DNA from: Cladophialophora immunda | Taxonomy: Eukaryota > Ascomycota > Eurotiomycetes > Chaetothyriales > Herpotrichiellaceae | Direction: 5' to 3' | NCBI RefSeq assembly: GCF_000835495.1 | Contig: NW_015622545.1 | Coordinates: 1,690,777-1,754,776, forward strand | DNA: 64,000 nt | Shown here: positions 55,571 through 64,000 of the stretch, piece after piece | Layout: the number at the start of each line of letters is the position of its first letter | Position numbering within the stretch: the stretch's first letter is position 1 | Made by a program: the position numbers and the translations under genes | Notes under the pieces: model-generated | What the model saw: the letters and a program-made list of their open reading frames with translations, nothing else | What the model was told of the DNA's origin: nothing | Databases searched by the model: none

Positions 55571-56997
55571 TGTTCGCGGTTGGTAAGTCAGAAGGGGTGG
55601 GAGAGAGAGGGTGGAAGATGGTTGAGTGAGGCTGGGGCTGGTTCCTTGTCATTATATTGAGCTTCCGACAAACTCAGGCGGACTTGGCACAGCGCAATGA
55701 CTGAGCAGGCACGTGGCAGGCATGTGATAAGGGATACACTGGACGCCATCTGTCAGGCTGAACGGAGTGGTTGCCCTCGAATAAAAGTGCCAGGCAAATA
55801 ATGTGACACGGCTTAAGATGGAAGCTGGGTGGATAGAAATGAGAATCCCGCTCATATCCGAATCGGGAGAGCAGGTTTTCGGTGATGGTCATTCCACTCA
55901 CCCGATCCACATTGGTCTATCGTGTTCTGGCTCTCTACTCTCTGCGTTATAGCCTGTTCGATTACGTCAATCGCCTTGTTCATTGTCTAGGCGGGCCAGC
56001 GATTAGACCTGGATTTATCAAGGGAGTTGGAACTCTAGTAGTCTCCTCGAGGGGCACTCGGTAGGGCAGGTACCGTCTCCTCTTACCAGCCTATAGTCGT
56101 GTTCGATTATCTAGAACTTAGGCTAAGTATCACTACGCTAAATAGGCGATTGCTAGGGGTGTCAAACATCACTGGTAGCTCACTTTATACTACGTTCTGG
56201 CGTGTTGCCAGCCGTAGATAGCTTCAGCAATTGCGGACAATCATGACTTAATGTGCTCATTCGCATTTGTCGAGGCTAGTTCTGAGATGGGATCGCGGTA
56301 GAGCGAGTCCTTCAATCCCTTCCCGTGAAGCAGTCTATTGATCTTCATCCGCGCCCCCTGATCAGTTACTGTTGGTTTCACGTCTTCTCCCAATTGGGCG
56401 AGAATAAGCCAGAGACATTCATGCTTCATCCTCATATCCCGCCCACCCGAAAGACAGAATCCCAGACCACCGATCGAATCTGCATACAGTCAAGTTCTCT
56501 GCACTCAACCCAGGAGACGTATAAACAAGCTTTCCACTCAGCGTTGTACTACGCCGTCTCCATCTTCCGGCCCGACCCCCGGAGCATTTGGCGATACAAA
56601 ACCGGCGCGATATGTGGGAACGCGACTCGCACGCTTAATTCAAGAGTAACAGTAGCCACCGGTGAAAGAGTGGCCTCGCCGCCATCTGATCTCGTCCCCG
56701 CCTCTTTGTACAGCCAACCTTGGTGTTGACCTCTCAGTCATTCTGTGAATTACGCAGGAAGCCTTGTTGCCTAGTCTCGACTAGCTTAGTAGTTCGTTTG
56801 CGGACTCGTTTACCTCTGCCACTGCCAATGCCAGGAGGCGCCGTTGACGGAGGTAGTCGCTCCCAGCCCCGTTATCGACAGGATCCGTAAGGAATTGTGG
56901 TGGCAGCGAGGTCAGATTGCGATTGTGTGACTTGCAGAAACGAATGCCAGCCAAATTTGCTGTGCCAAGCCTCTACTAGGCATGAATAGGTAAAATA
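55571..56997. other. Intergenic, partly RIP-like
   Basis: No gene recognised. Positions 56090-56230 are rich in TA and CTA/TAG words (AGAACTTAGGCTAAGTATCA, CGCTAAATAGGCG), suggesting a mutated repeat. Confidence 0.45.
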
Positions 56998-57053
56998 AGC
57001 GAATTCGCCGTGGTACGAAATCGCCATCGAGCTCGCCACCCGGAGGCATTCCC
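56998..57053 (+). repeat. Flank repeat 5', copy 2
   Basis: Second copy of the motif at 51430-51475, here about 430 bp before the ATG of the VIT/vWA gene, in the same orientation. Confidence 0.8.
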
Positions 57054-57403
57054 ATAAGACATGTTAGCCAGTGGCTCGTCAGCCTTTATCCAACGAATTC
57101 TCTACAGCACCAAAAAAACCCAAGACTATTCTACCCAGCCTGGTGCCTAAACTCTCACTCTCACGCTTCGCTCTGAGCGCCGTCACTCCCCAACTGTAAC
57201 TTGTGGAGGCTGAAGTGAAGTCCTCCCGCATCTAGGACCAGTGACGCTAGTGAATGGGCTGCTGCGCCACGATTGGCTGAGCTAGTGACGCCGTTTCCTA
57301 TTTGAGCGGGCACTCACGTGGCGCTCTCCTTGTCTGCCTTGCCAAGCTTGCATGATCCGGCTGCCTACAGCCTCATGTGATTCTACTCGAGTCACCCAAG
57401 TTT

Positions 57404-57408
57404 TATAA
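57404..57408 (+). promoter_or_regulatory. TATA element of the VIT/vWA gene
   Basis: TTTTATAAGC, 74 bp before the start codon, followed by a C/T-rich leader. Confidence 0.5.
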
Positions 57409-57477
57409 GCACTTGGATTCCTCTCCTTCTTCCCTCTCTTTTCGTCTTTCCAGCAACCCAACACTGACTTCTCCATC

Positions 57478-60255
57478 ATGTCGTCCTACTTTCACGACCA
57501 GCGTCGCTTATGCGGGTGTTGGTTTGTCACCAAAGAGGCCGCAGTTGCAAGACAGTATCTTCCTCAGATCGAATTGTCCTCTCACACAAACATCCTGGCT
57601 ACAACGTCCCGCACCACACTGACGCAGACTTTTGTCAACAACCAAGACCACAGCCTTGAGGAGGTCCGCTACACATTTCCACTCTACGACGGAGTCAGCG
57701 TGGTTGGCTTTAAGTGCACTGTTGGCTCCAAGACCATCGTCGGGGTAGTCAAAGAAAAACAACAGGCGAGGGCAGAGTACCAGGAAGCGGTGGAGCGGGG
57801 CGAGACTGCAGGTCTGCTCGAACAACTGCCTGAAGCCGCTGATGTTTTCACCACGTCCGTCGGCAATGTCCCTGCGAAGGAGAAGCTCCATGTCGAACTG
57901 GTTTATCTCGGCGAGCTCAAACACGATGCCGAGACCGATGGCTCTCGCTTCACCATTCCGACCATCATTGCGCCTCGATATGGGTCACTGTCGAGTGACT
58001 CCGCTACGGCCATGTCCAGCACACAGATTGACAAAGGCCGCATCGCCATCTGTGTCGATGTCACCCTTGAAGAAGGCTCGATCGTTCAGGGTCTACAGTC
58101 TCCAAGTCATCCCATCGCAGTCACCATGGGCCGCACCTCCGTCATGGAAGAGGACTCCTTCAACAACAACCATGCTTCAGCGACGCTCACACTTGGTACC
58201 AGCGAACTCCAGAAAGACTTCATCGTTGTTGTTCTCGCCAAAGTCACTGGAAATCCGAACGCCTTCCTCGAGACACACCCTTCTATCCCCAACCAACGCG
58301 CCCTCATGACCACGCTAGTGCCCAAGTTCAATCTCCCCAATATCTCGCCCGAGATTGTCTTCATCGTTGACCGAAGTGGGAGTATGCATGGGAAAATAGA
58401 ACTCCTCGTCGCTGCCATGAAAGTCTTCCTGAAATCGTTGCCGGTTGGTGCCAAGTTCAACATTTGTTCCTTTGGATCGTCGTTCTCGTTCCTCTTCAAG
58501 AAGAGTACAACATACGATCAGTCAAGTCTCAAGGATGCCCTCAACCACCTGGACACGTTCGACGCAAATTACGGCGGTACGGAAATGCTGCAACCCGTCA
58601 AGGCCACAGTGGAGAACCGCTTTAAAGATCTTCCGCTTGAGGTCATGTTGCTCACGGACGGCCAGATCTGGAATCAGCAGGAGCTGTTCACTCTCGTGAA
58701 GGAGACGCCCAACGCACGCTTCTTCTCTTTGGGGATTGGTCACGGTGCTTCACCGGCACTGGTCGAGGGGATCGCCCGCGCCGGAAACGGGTTTGCGCAG
58801 TTCGTTGGCCCCGACGAAAAGATGGACAAGCGGGTTGTGCGCATGTTGAAAGGTGCCCTCACACCTCACGTGACTGACTATACACTTGAGGTCAAATATA
58901 CGGACGATTCTGAAGAGGAAGACTTTGAGATGGTTGACCGAGAGAACAAGGAAGAAGCTGTGGTTCCTGTTGTGTCCAAGAAACCCATTTCCCTCTTTGA
59001 CCCCACGGCTACCGAGGAACCAACCAACCCTCCTGCCAACCGCTATGACAACTTGCCGGCCATCTCAGTCCCTAAGGTCATTCCAGCACCGTACAAGATT
59101 CCCGCGCTCTTCCCATTCAGTCGCACCACCGTCTATCTCCTGCTGTCACCCGAGGCGCCACGGAAGACCCTGAAATCGGTGGTGCTTCGCGGCACCAGTT
59201 CTCATGGCCCTCTTGAACTGGAGATTCCCGTCCAAGACGTCGGCGTGGGCGAGACAATTCATCAACTCGCGGCTAAGAAAGCCATCCTCGAGCTCGAAGA
59301 AGGGGGTGGCTGGATTGCCAACGCACGAAATGCTGACGGCCAGCTCTTGAAGTCAGTGCATGAAGGAAAATGGGATCTTATCGTCGAACGAGAAGCTGTC
59401 CGTTTGGGGGTTGAATTTCAGGTTGGAGGGAAGTGGTGCTCGTTTGTTGCTGTGGATAACAATGCGAAGACAGTCGAAGAGCATGCGTCCAAGCCCCTCC
59501 CCCTGCAACCCAGACGTCGACTCCTCCCGGATCGTGATATAATGGATACATCGCTGCCTGAGCTGAAGAGGTCGCAGCTGCGGGAGCTGGCCAGCATTTG
59601 CTCGGCTACGGTTCCCGCCCCTCCGCCTGCATCTTCCAGTATGCTGTTTTGTGCAGCCCCGCCAGCTCCTAGTCAATCTTCCCGCAGCTTCGGTGGCGGC
59701 GAGGCGCGCTTCACGGACATCCGCCGCCCTCCAGCCGGTGGTGGTGGTGGTGAGATGCGCTGTTCAGACCTCGGCAGCCGACCAGCCGGTGGTCGTGGGG
59801 GATTTCTTTCTAGAAGCGTCAATACTACACCACCGTGGCGGGCAAAGTGGAGTCGCTCCGGATCTGGTAGTGCGGGACAAGAAGCCCTTCCGGGGGAGGA
59901 GGCTGGACCACCCAAGGCTCCTGTCGACATGTCTGCGTTGAGCAACGGCGAAAAGATGCATCGGCTCATCGGATTGGTCGAGTTTGATGGGTCATGGCTC
60001 CGTTCCAACCATCTTCTCGCCCTCCTCGGTGTCACTGAGCAACAATTTACCAGCGTCAGTGTGCCCGTCGCCGACGCAGGCGCGGACACTGTCAGAGCTA
60101 CGGTGCTGGCGGTCGCGTGGTTGAAGGCCAAAGTTGCGTCCGAGAAAGATGTCTGGGAGATGGTGGCGGAGAAGGCCACGGAATGGTTGGCGACGAGACT
60201 GGGGGGCGAGGAGAAGGCGAACAAGGCCATTGAGCAGGCCGAAAGTCTTGTCTGA
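57478..60255 (+). CDS. VIT and von Willebrand factor A domain protein
   Basis: 925 residues in one exon. The VIT domain (about 10-140: TFVNNQDHSLEEVRYTFPLY, VGVVKEKQQARAEYQEAVER) is followed by a vWA domain (about 290-470). Its MIDAS is visible: Asp298-Arg-Ser300-Gly-Ser302 in FIVDRSGSM, the Thr of YGGTEM and LLTDGQ. This layout is that of the inter-alpha-trypsin-inhibitor heavy-chain / PARP4 superfamily. Fungal members are intracellular (no signal peptide here) and of unsettled function, presumably metal-dependent protein binding. Residues 700-830 are Gly/Pro/Arg-rich with a short tandem repeat (RPPAGGGGGEMRCSDLGSRP). The last 100 residues form helices. The gene is bracketed by the two flank repeats that also bracket F-box-like gene 1. 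Confidence 0.9.
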   Translation: MSSYFHDQRRLCGCWFVTKEAAVARQYLPQIELSSHTNILATTSRTTLTQTFVNNQDHSLEEVRYTFPLYDGVSVVGFKCTVGSKTIVGVVKEKQQARAEYQEAVERGETAGLLEQLPEAADVFTTSVGNVPAKEKLHVELVYLGELKHDAETDGSRFTIPTIIAPRYGSLSSDSATAMSSTQIDKGRIAICVDVTLEEGSIVQGLQSPSHPIAVTMGRTSVMEEDSFNNNHASATLTLGTSELQKDFIVVVLAKVTGNPNAFLETHPSIPNQRALMTTLVPKFNLPNISPEIVFIVDRSGSMHGKIELLVAAMKVFLKSLPVGAKFNICSFGSSFSFLFKKSTTYDQSSLKDALNHLDTFDANYGGTEMLQPVKATVENRFKDLPLEVMLLTDGQIWNQQELFTLVKETPNARFFSLGIGHGASPALVEGIARAGNGFAQFVGPDEKMDKRVVRMLKGALTPHVTDYTLEVKYTDDSEEEDFEMVDRENKEEAVVPVVSKKPISLFDPTATEEPTNPPANRYDNLPAISVPKVIPAPYKIPALFPFSRTTVYLLLSPEAPRKTLKSVVLRGTSSHGPLELEIPVQDVGVGETIHQLAAKKAILELEEGGGWIANARNADGQLLKSVHEGKWDLIVEREAVRLGVEFQVGGKWCSFVAVDNNAKTVEEHASKPLPLQPRRRLLPDRDIMDTSLPELKRSQLRELASICSATVPAPPPASSSMLFCAAPPAPSQSSRSFGGGEARFTDIRRPPAGGGGGEMRCSDLGSRPAGGRGGFLSRSVNTTPPWRAKWSRSGSGSAGQEALPGEEAGPPKAPVDMSALSNGEKMHRLIGLVEFDGSWLRSNHLLALLGVTEQQFTSVSVPVADAGADTVRATVLAVAWLKAKVASEKDVWEMVAEKATEWLATRLGGEEKANKAIEQAESLV

Positions 60256-60679
60256 AGAGACACGAAGTGTGATGCTCAGGACGCGTTCTACATCAAGGTC
60301 GGTCGGGATGCTGTTTCCAACCCACTAAGCAGTGGAACGAAAAGCACAGGATTAATCACTAGGGGAAATGATCAGAGAAATACCAAAAAAAAAAGGCAAG
60401 GGATGAGTGTTTGATTGCTTGAAAAGGAAACAGAAATACCCGGGGGGAGAAAAAAAGGATGGGAGGATATTGTTCTTTGCACAACGAGAGATACCCAAAA
60501 GGGATGGATTGAGGAAATGGAGATAGGTTGAACATCATGGTCAGTTGAGACAGTGGTTCAGGGATTTGCAGATACTGCTGCTGGCTGAGAGATAGCAACG
60601 ATCATGGTTGACACTGCCAAGGTAACAATGTGCCCTTTGGTGCGAAAAGCACTGGGAAGACTTGAATGCTTGATAATGA
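60256..60679. other. 3' region of the VIT/vWA gene
   Basis: A-rich, no gene recognised. Confidence 0.5.
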
Positions 60680-60734
60680 TTCAGCAAGCCCCTCTTTTTG
60701 AGCATCTCTATTCCCTCGCCAGGAATCAGAAACA
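60680..60734 (+). repeat. Flank repeat 3', copy 2
   Basis: Second copy of the motif at 53179-53232, same orientation, 425 bp after the VIT/vWA stop codon. Confidence 0.9.
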
Positions 60735-61702
60735 TACTGGTGCCCAAGCAACGCTAAGCCGGAGACGCTGGCGCAACAGATCGACGGGGAAGACTAGATG
60801 TGGAGGCAATATTCGCTTTGGGGAGCAAGAACCGTGAACATGAGAAATCCCGTTGACAGAATTGGCTTCCTTGGACTCAAATGAAAGGTTCTCCTGGTCG
60901 TACATGTTCTCGGATCCATCTTCGACCAGGCGAAAGAATGGTAGAAATCCTCATACCGCCGGATCGGGCTCATGAGCCGGCTTCGAAGAACCCCCTTTGT
61001 CGTGGAGGATCTCGGGCAAGCTGTGACTAAGACGCTCGGGATCAAACCACTCGCAGGTTGCGGTCGGATCCCCATCCAGGTCTCTGCAGCGTTCGGTCCA
61101 AACACGAAGAGCGACCATGACACCGACGCCATCAAGATACGCGTGAATGAAATATGAGGTCTTGTAGTAGGTAAAAGTCTCTGACAGTCGTGACGGACGC
61201 GTACAAGCCAGATCCCATTGACCAAACCAAGGGGCCCTGCTCAACGGCCGAGTTTTGTGGCATGATTGGGCCTACTAAACATTTAGTTGAGGCTTTCGTC
61301 ATCGCCTCGACAACGAGGAAGACACATTGTCTCTATTGTCCTCGACACCGAGTCAATCGAGCCTATCAACTCAGACAAGGTGATTGCCAGTGCTGTAAAT
61401 GACCCTTCGTGCATCCTGACCCCGATTTCGTGGACCTACCGTCTTCTCGGCCTTTTGGCCACCCTCGTCCCTAGTATCCTGCCGCCGTGGGCTAAACACC
61501 TTGCTAGGCATCTACACGATGTACCTTATATAGGTGCATTCCTGCGCTTGATCGCCCCTCCGCCACCACCACCACCACCGCCCGAGTTGATGTCCATCTC
61601 CCAGCCAGCCGACTTTGAGTGTCGGTCATAGTGATGATGAGAGATCGACTGGCGAGGAAGAGCCATGCTGCGGCAACTGCAGCACAGTGCTGCTGAATTT
61701 TC
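60735..61702. other. Coding-like debris, no gene assigned
   Basis: On the minus strand two overlapping frames at 60794-61244 both look partly protein-like (for example TYYKTSYFIHAYLDGVGVMV). On the plus strand 61316-61631 has a Pro-rich frame. No start, splice pattern or family allows a choice. Confidence 0.35.
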
Positions 61703-63054
61703 TCATTTAAATCTGCGAATTGTAAGTCAACAACAGCACAGAGGTGGCTGAAGCCTACATACCCAAAGACATGAAAGGCAGGAGCATCGCGAGCCTGAAT
61801 CCGGCGTACCACCGCACCCACCACTGCCATCGCCGACTCCCACTGAGCGACACAGTGCGTGGACAGTTTGTGCCATGGAGTGCGGACTGCCGCCACTGCG
61901 TTGCCGTCGCGAAGGAGGTCTGCCCACAAACTGGCATTGCGCTGGCCGTCTGCCCACATCCACACCTGGAGCCACGTCTGGCGATCTTGAGGTGTCTGCC
62001 ACATGTGCGGACCAAGGGACTTTCCAGAACCTCCATTGAAGAGATTTTCGAGATTCCGCTGGGGAGGCTGATTCAGCTCCAGGAACTCGCTCCTAAAGCC
62101 TGGAGTTTGGAAGTGAGCGTCTTCAAGGCGGTGTCTGGTGGCGGGATCACGGCCTCCGAGGGATCGCCACATCTCCACCTCGAAAGTCAGGCTTTTAGCG
62201 TCTCTGACCGAAACCCGTACTCGCAAATCCGTAGCGCAATATCCACAGCTGATCAAGTCATGACATAATGGCGTTGGCTCGAAGCCGCTGGGCAGGTGCC
62301 AGACGCCCTCAAGAAGCACTGAAGGGAGAGAGTTTCTCAGATGGACGCAGCCGATGCCGTTGAACTTGACCATTTCCGGCATCAGTGAGTACCCGAGTGT
62401 TCGATCGACATAGCCCGGCGAAGGCCTCAGACGGTGTTTGGGAATCGGAACGCGTAGCCTGTAGATACCATGAAGGATGAGCTTCCCCTGTTGCACCCGG
62501 GCGTCGAGAGATCTAGCCACCGTCGAACCGCGGGTCGGATACCATCCACCATCACTATTGCATTCGTGGGCGAGTTTGTGAAGTTGTGGACCATACTCGG
62601 CACCCTTTTCGTGCCCCCTTACAAAGGCGTCTACCATCTCCCGCGAAACACAAGTGGGGCGGTGGACGTAGCACAAGAGTGAGCCACGATTGAGAAGAGG
62701 ATGGTTCTCGTAGTTCGGACAACGCCATTTGGGTTTCTTTCTCCAGTCAAACAAAATGTTGCAGCTGTAGCATGCCAGTAGATGGGGCAGATCCTTCTCC
62801 AGCAGTCGAACAAACCGAGCCTTTTCTTCGGGATCTTGCATTCGTAGATCGAGTTCGTCAGCGAGAGTAGCATGGTAGTACTTGGATGTCAGAATGAGAC
62901 ATGCAACCGCACTCAGAGGCAGAAACGAGACGATGAGGAGGAGAAGTTCTGTCGGCAAGCTGGTCAACAGCGGTACCAGGTTCTCCGGGAGAAGAGTGAG
63001 GCCAGGCTGACGGCCCTTCTTTCGTGGTTTGACAATGGAAAGAGGAGTGGTCAT
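61703..63054 (-). CDS. F-box-like protein 2
   Basis: Paralogue of F-box-like protein 1. Exons 63054-61763 and 61712-61703 with a 50-bp intron (GG|GTATGT ... CGCAG); 433 residues ending FHVFGFK. Unspliced, the frame would run on to 61504 (516 residues), but the spliced end falls where the paralogue also ends (AFIVG). F-box-like segment TSLPTELLLLIVSFLPLSAV at about 30-65, then ACYSCNILFDWR with a following RCPNYENH Cys-His, and ISCGYCATDLRV, give the same Cys pairs as the paralogue. It probably acts as a substrate adaptor of an SCF ubiquitin ligase; this is inferred from the F-box only. I chose the ATG at 63054 because similarity starts there. Confidence 0.75.
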
Positions 63055-64000
63055 GGTTCGAAGGTGTGTGCTGAAGGCAGATTCAAGGCTGCAGAACTGA
63101 TATCGAGGGCGTGTGCTGAAGGACCAAATGTAGGAACGGGGGATGAGAGTGCTGCTCGCGAATCTACCCCTCCCTTGTGCCCATGCGAACGGATGGATCG
63201 CGGCGGGCAGCAGGGAGAGCAAGTGTCGACCTGGACAGAGGCAGGATAACAATGGTAAGGAAAGAGTGAGCGAGGGAAGTTGCTGGCGCTGGCCTCATTG
63301 TCTGCCTCATCGCTTACCACGAGCCTGTCACGAGCCGCCATCGTCAGTGCCCGCTAGCCAAGCCACTAAGGACATTCTAACGAGCCAGGCTAGCGACGTT
63401 AGTGCGGCTCTAAAGAAGCTTAAACTCGGTAGGACAAAGGATCGAATACCTCATCTCGAAGTACATACCGGTGCCCGGCCTCAACATATCGCGCCCCGCG
63501 TTGTGTTCTAGAATACTCGGCGCAAAGAGAAGCTTTGGGAAGAGGGATCTGACCCCTTCGCATGTTGCTCGGACTTGCAGCTCAACACGTTCCCCCATGG
63601 CGCTGAACCACACATCCGATGCGGTATTCAGCGACGACTCTGATTACATCTGGCACAGCCACCCGTTTAGAACCATAGCAGTAGAGCTTTACTCATCCCT
63701 TGCGTGCGTGACCCAGCTCAATCCCGGCTCGGCTGCGCAATTTCCCCTGCCCTGGATCCCTTGATCCCTTAGGACCGGCCCGGCTTGGAACGTAATCTTC
63801 ACCCAGTCTCTCGGTACCGTTGTCTTCACTTTCATCCTCTTTGGAAGAGTCACTATCATTCCCGGCCCAGACCATCCGAGTTGTGAGATTGTTGTGCTTT
63901 GTTCTCTAAATCAAGCCTCTTGTCTTTTGCGGTTGCGACCTCACCTCGCTCGATTTCATCACAGACTTGATCAAGTGAGATCTGAATAGTTGCGCCATGG
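63055..64000. other. Upstream region of F-box-like gene 2 and window end
   Basis: Short frames only: an acidic 60-codon frame on the minus strand from an ATG at 63875 (DSDSSKEDESEDNGTERL) and a 55-codon frame on the plus strand from 63598. Either could be a first exon of a gene beyond the window, but neither is supported. Confidence 0.35.

Noticed and set aside
60794..61244. Possible minus-strand gene
   Set aside because: Two overlapping frames are equally protein-like, and neither has a start, a donor/acceptor pair I trust or a known domain.
1..64000. tRNA or rRNA genes
   Set aside because: I looked for GGTTCGA-type B boxes on both strands with an upstream A box and for 5S-like sequence; no convincing pair was seen. 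A tRNAscan run would be decisive.

Overview
The window is nuclear DNA of a filamentous ascomycete (Pezizomycotina). The signs are short spliceosomal introns of about 47-77 bp, a fungal Dicer-2/Argonaute pair, an SLA2 homologue, a Zn2Cys6 regulator with a fungal-specific transcription factor domain, F-box-like proteins, a DUF7924-type protein and remains of a LaeA-like methyltransferase. A Eurotiomycetes relative is my guess only. I recognised no rRNA, tRNA or CRISPR.

Layout. Positions 1-10400 are a decayed region. They hold short broken pieces of otherwise conserved genes on both strands: PKA regulatory subunit, PalB calpain, cofactor-independent phosphoglycerate mutase, GH35 beta-galactosidase, a CCHC zinc-knuckle protein, a FAD monooxygenase and an aldehyde dehydrogenase. 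Degenerate repeats lie between them. Positions 10419-18362 carry an intact RNA-interference module: a Dicer-like 2 gene (minus) and an Argonaute gene (plus) transcribed head to head from a 237-bp shared promoter. Positions 18363-28700 are a gene desert with a near-perfect hairpin, tandem repeats and a dispersed repeat. A Pro/Ser-rich protein of unknown function (minus) and SLA2 (plus) follow at 28708-34729, and then another gene-poor stretch up to 40200.

From 40268 to 46401 lie a zinc-ribbon protein, an HchA/Hsp31-type DJ-1 family protein, a six-exon Zn2Cys6 regulator with two GC-AG introns, and a small protein built on a strict four-residue hydrophobic period. From 47828 to 63054 lie a DUF7924-like nuclease-fold protein, a broken methyltransferase, two paralogous F-box-like genes, a 433-bp hAT-type MITE with an exact 8-bp target duplication, a coiled-coil pseudogene broken by a 16-bp tandem duplication, and an intronless VIT/von Willebrand A protein.

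Dicer and Argonaute are the one pair that clearly works together: Dicer makes small RNAs and Argonaute uses them to silence transposons and viruses. The many transposon scars, broken genes and C-to-T-like nonsense changes around them fit a genome region under active defence against repeats. Exon structures were worked out by hand from splice signals and protein-family continuity.
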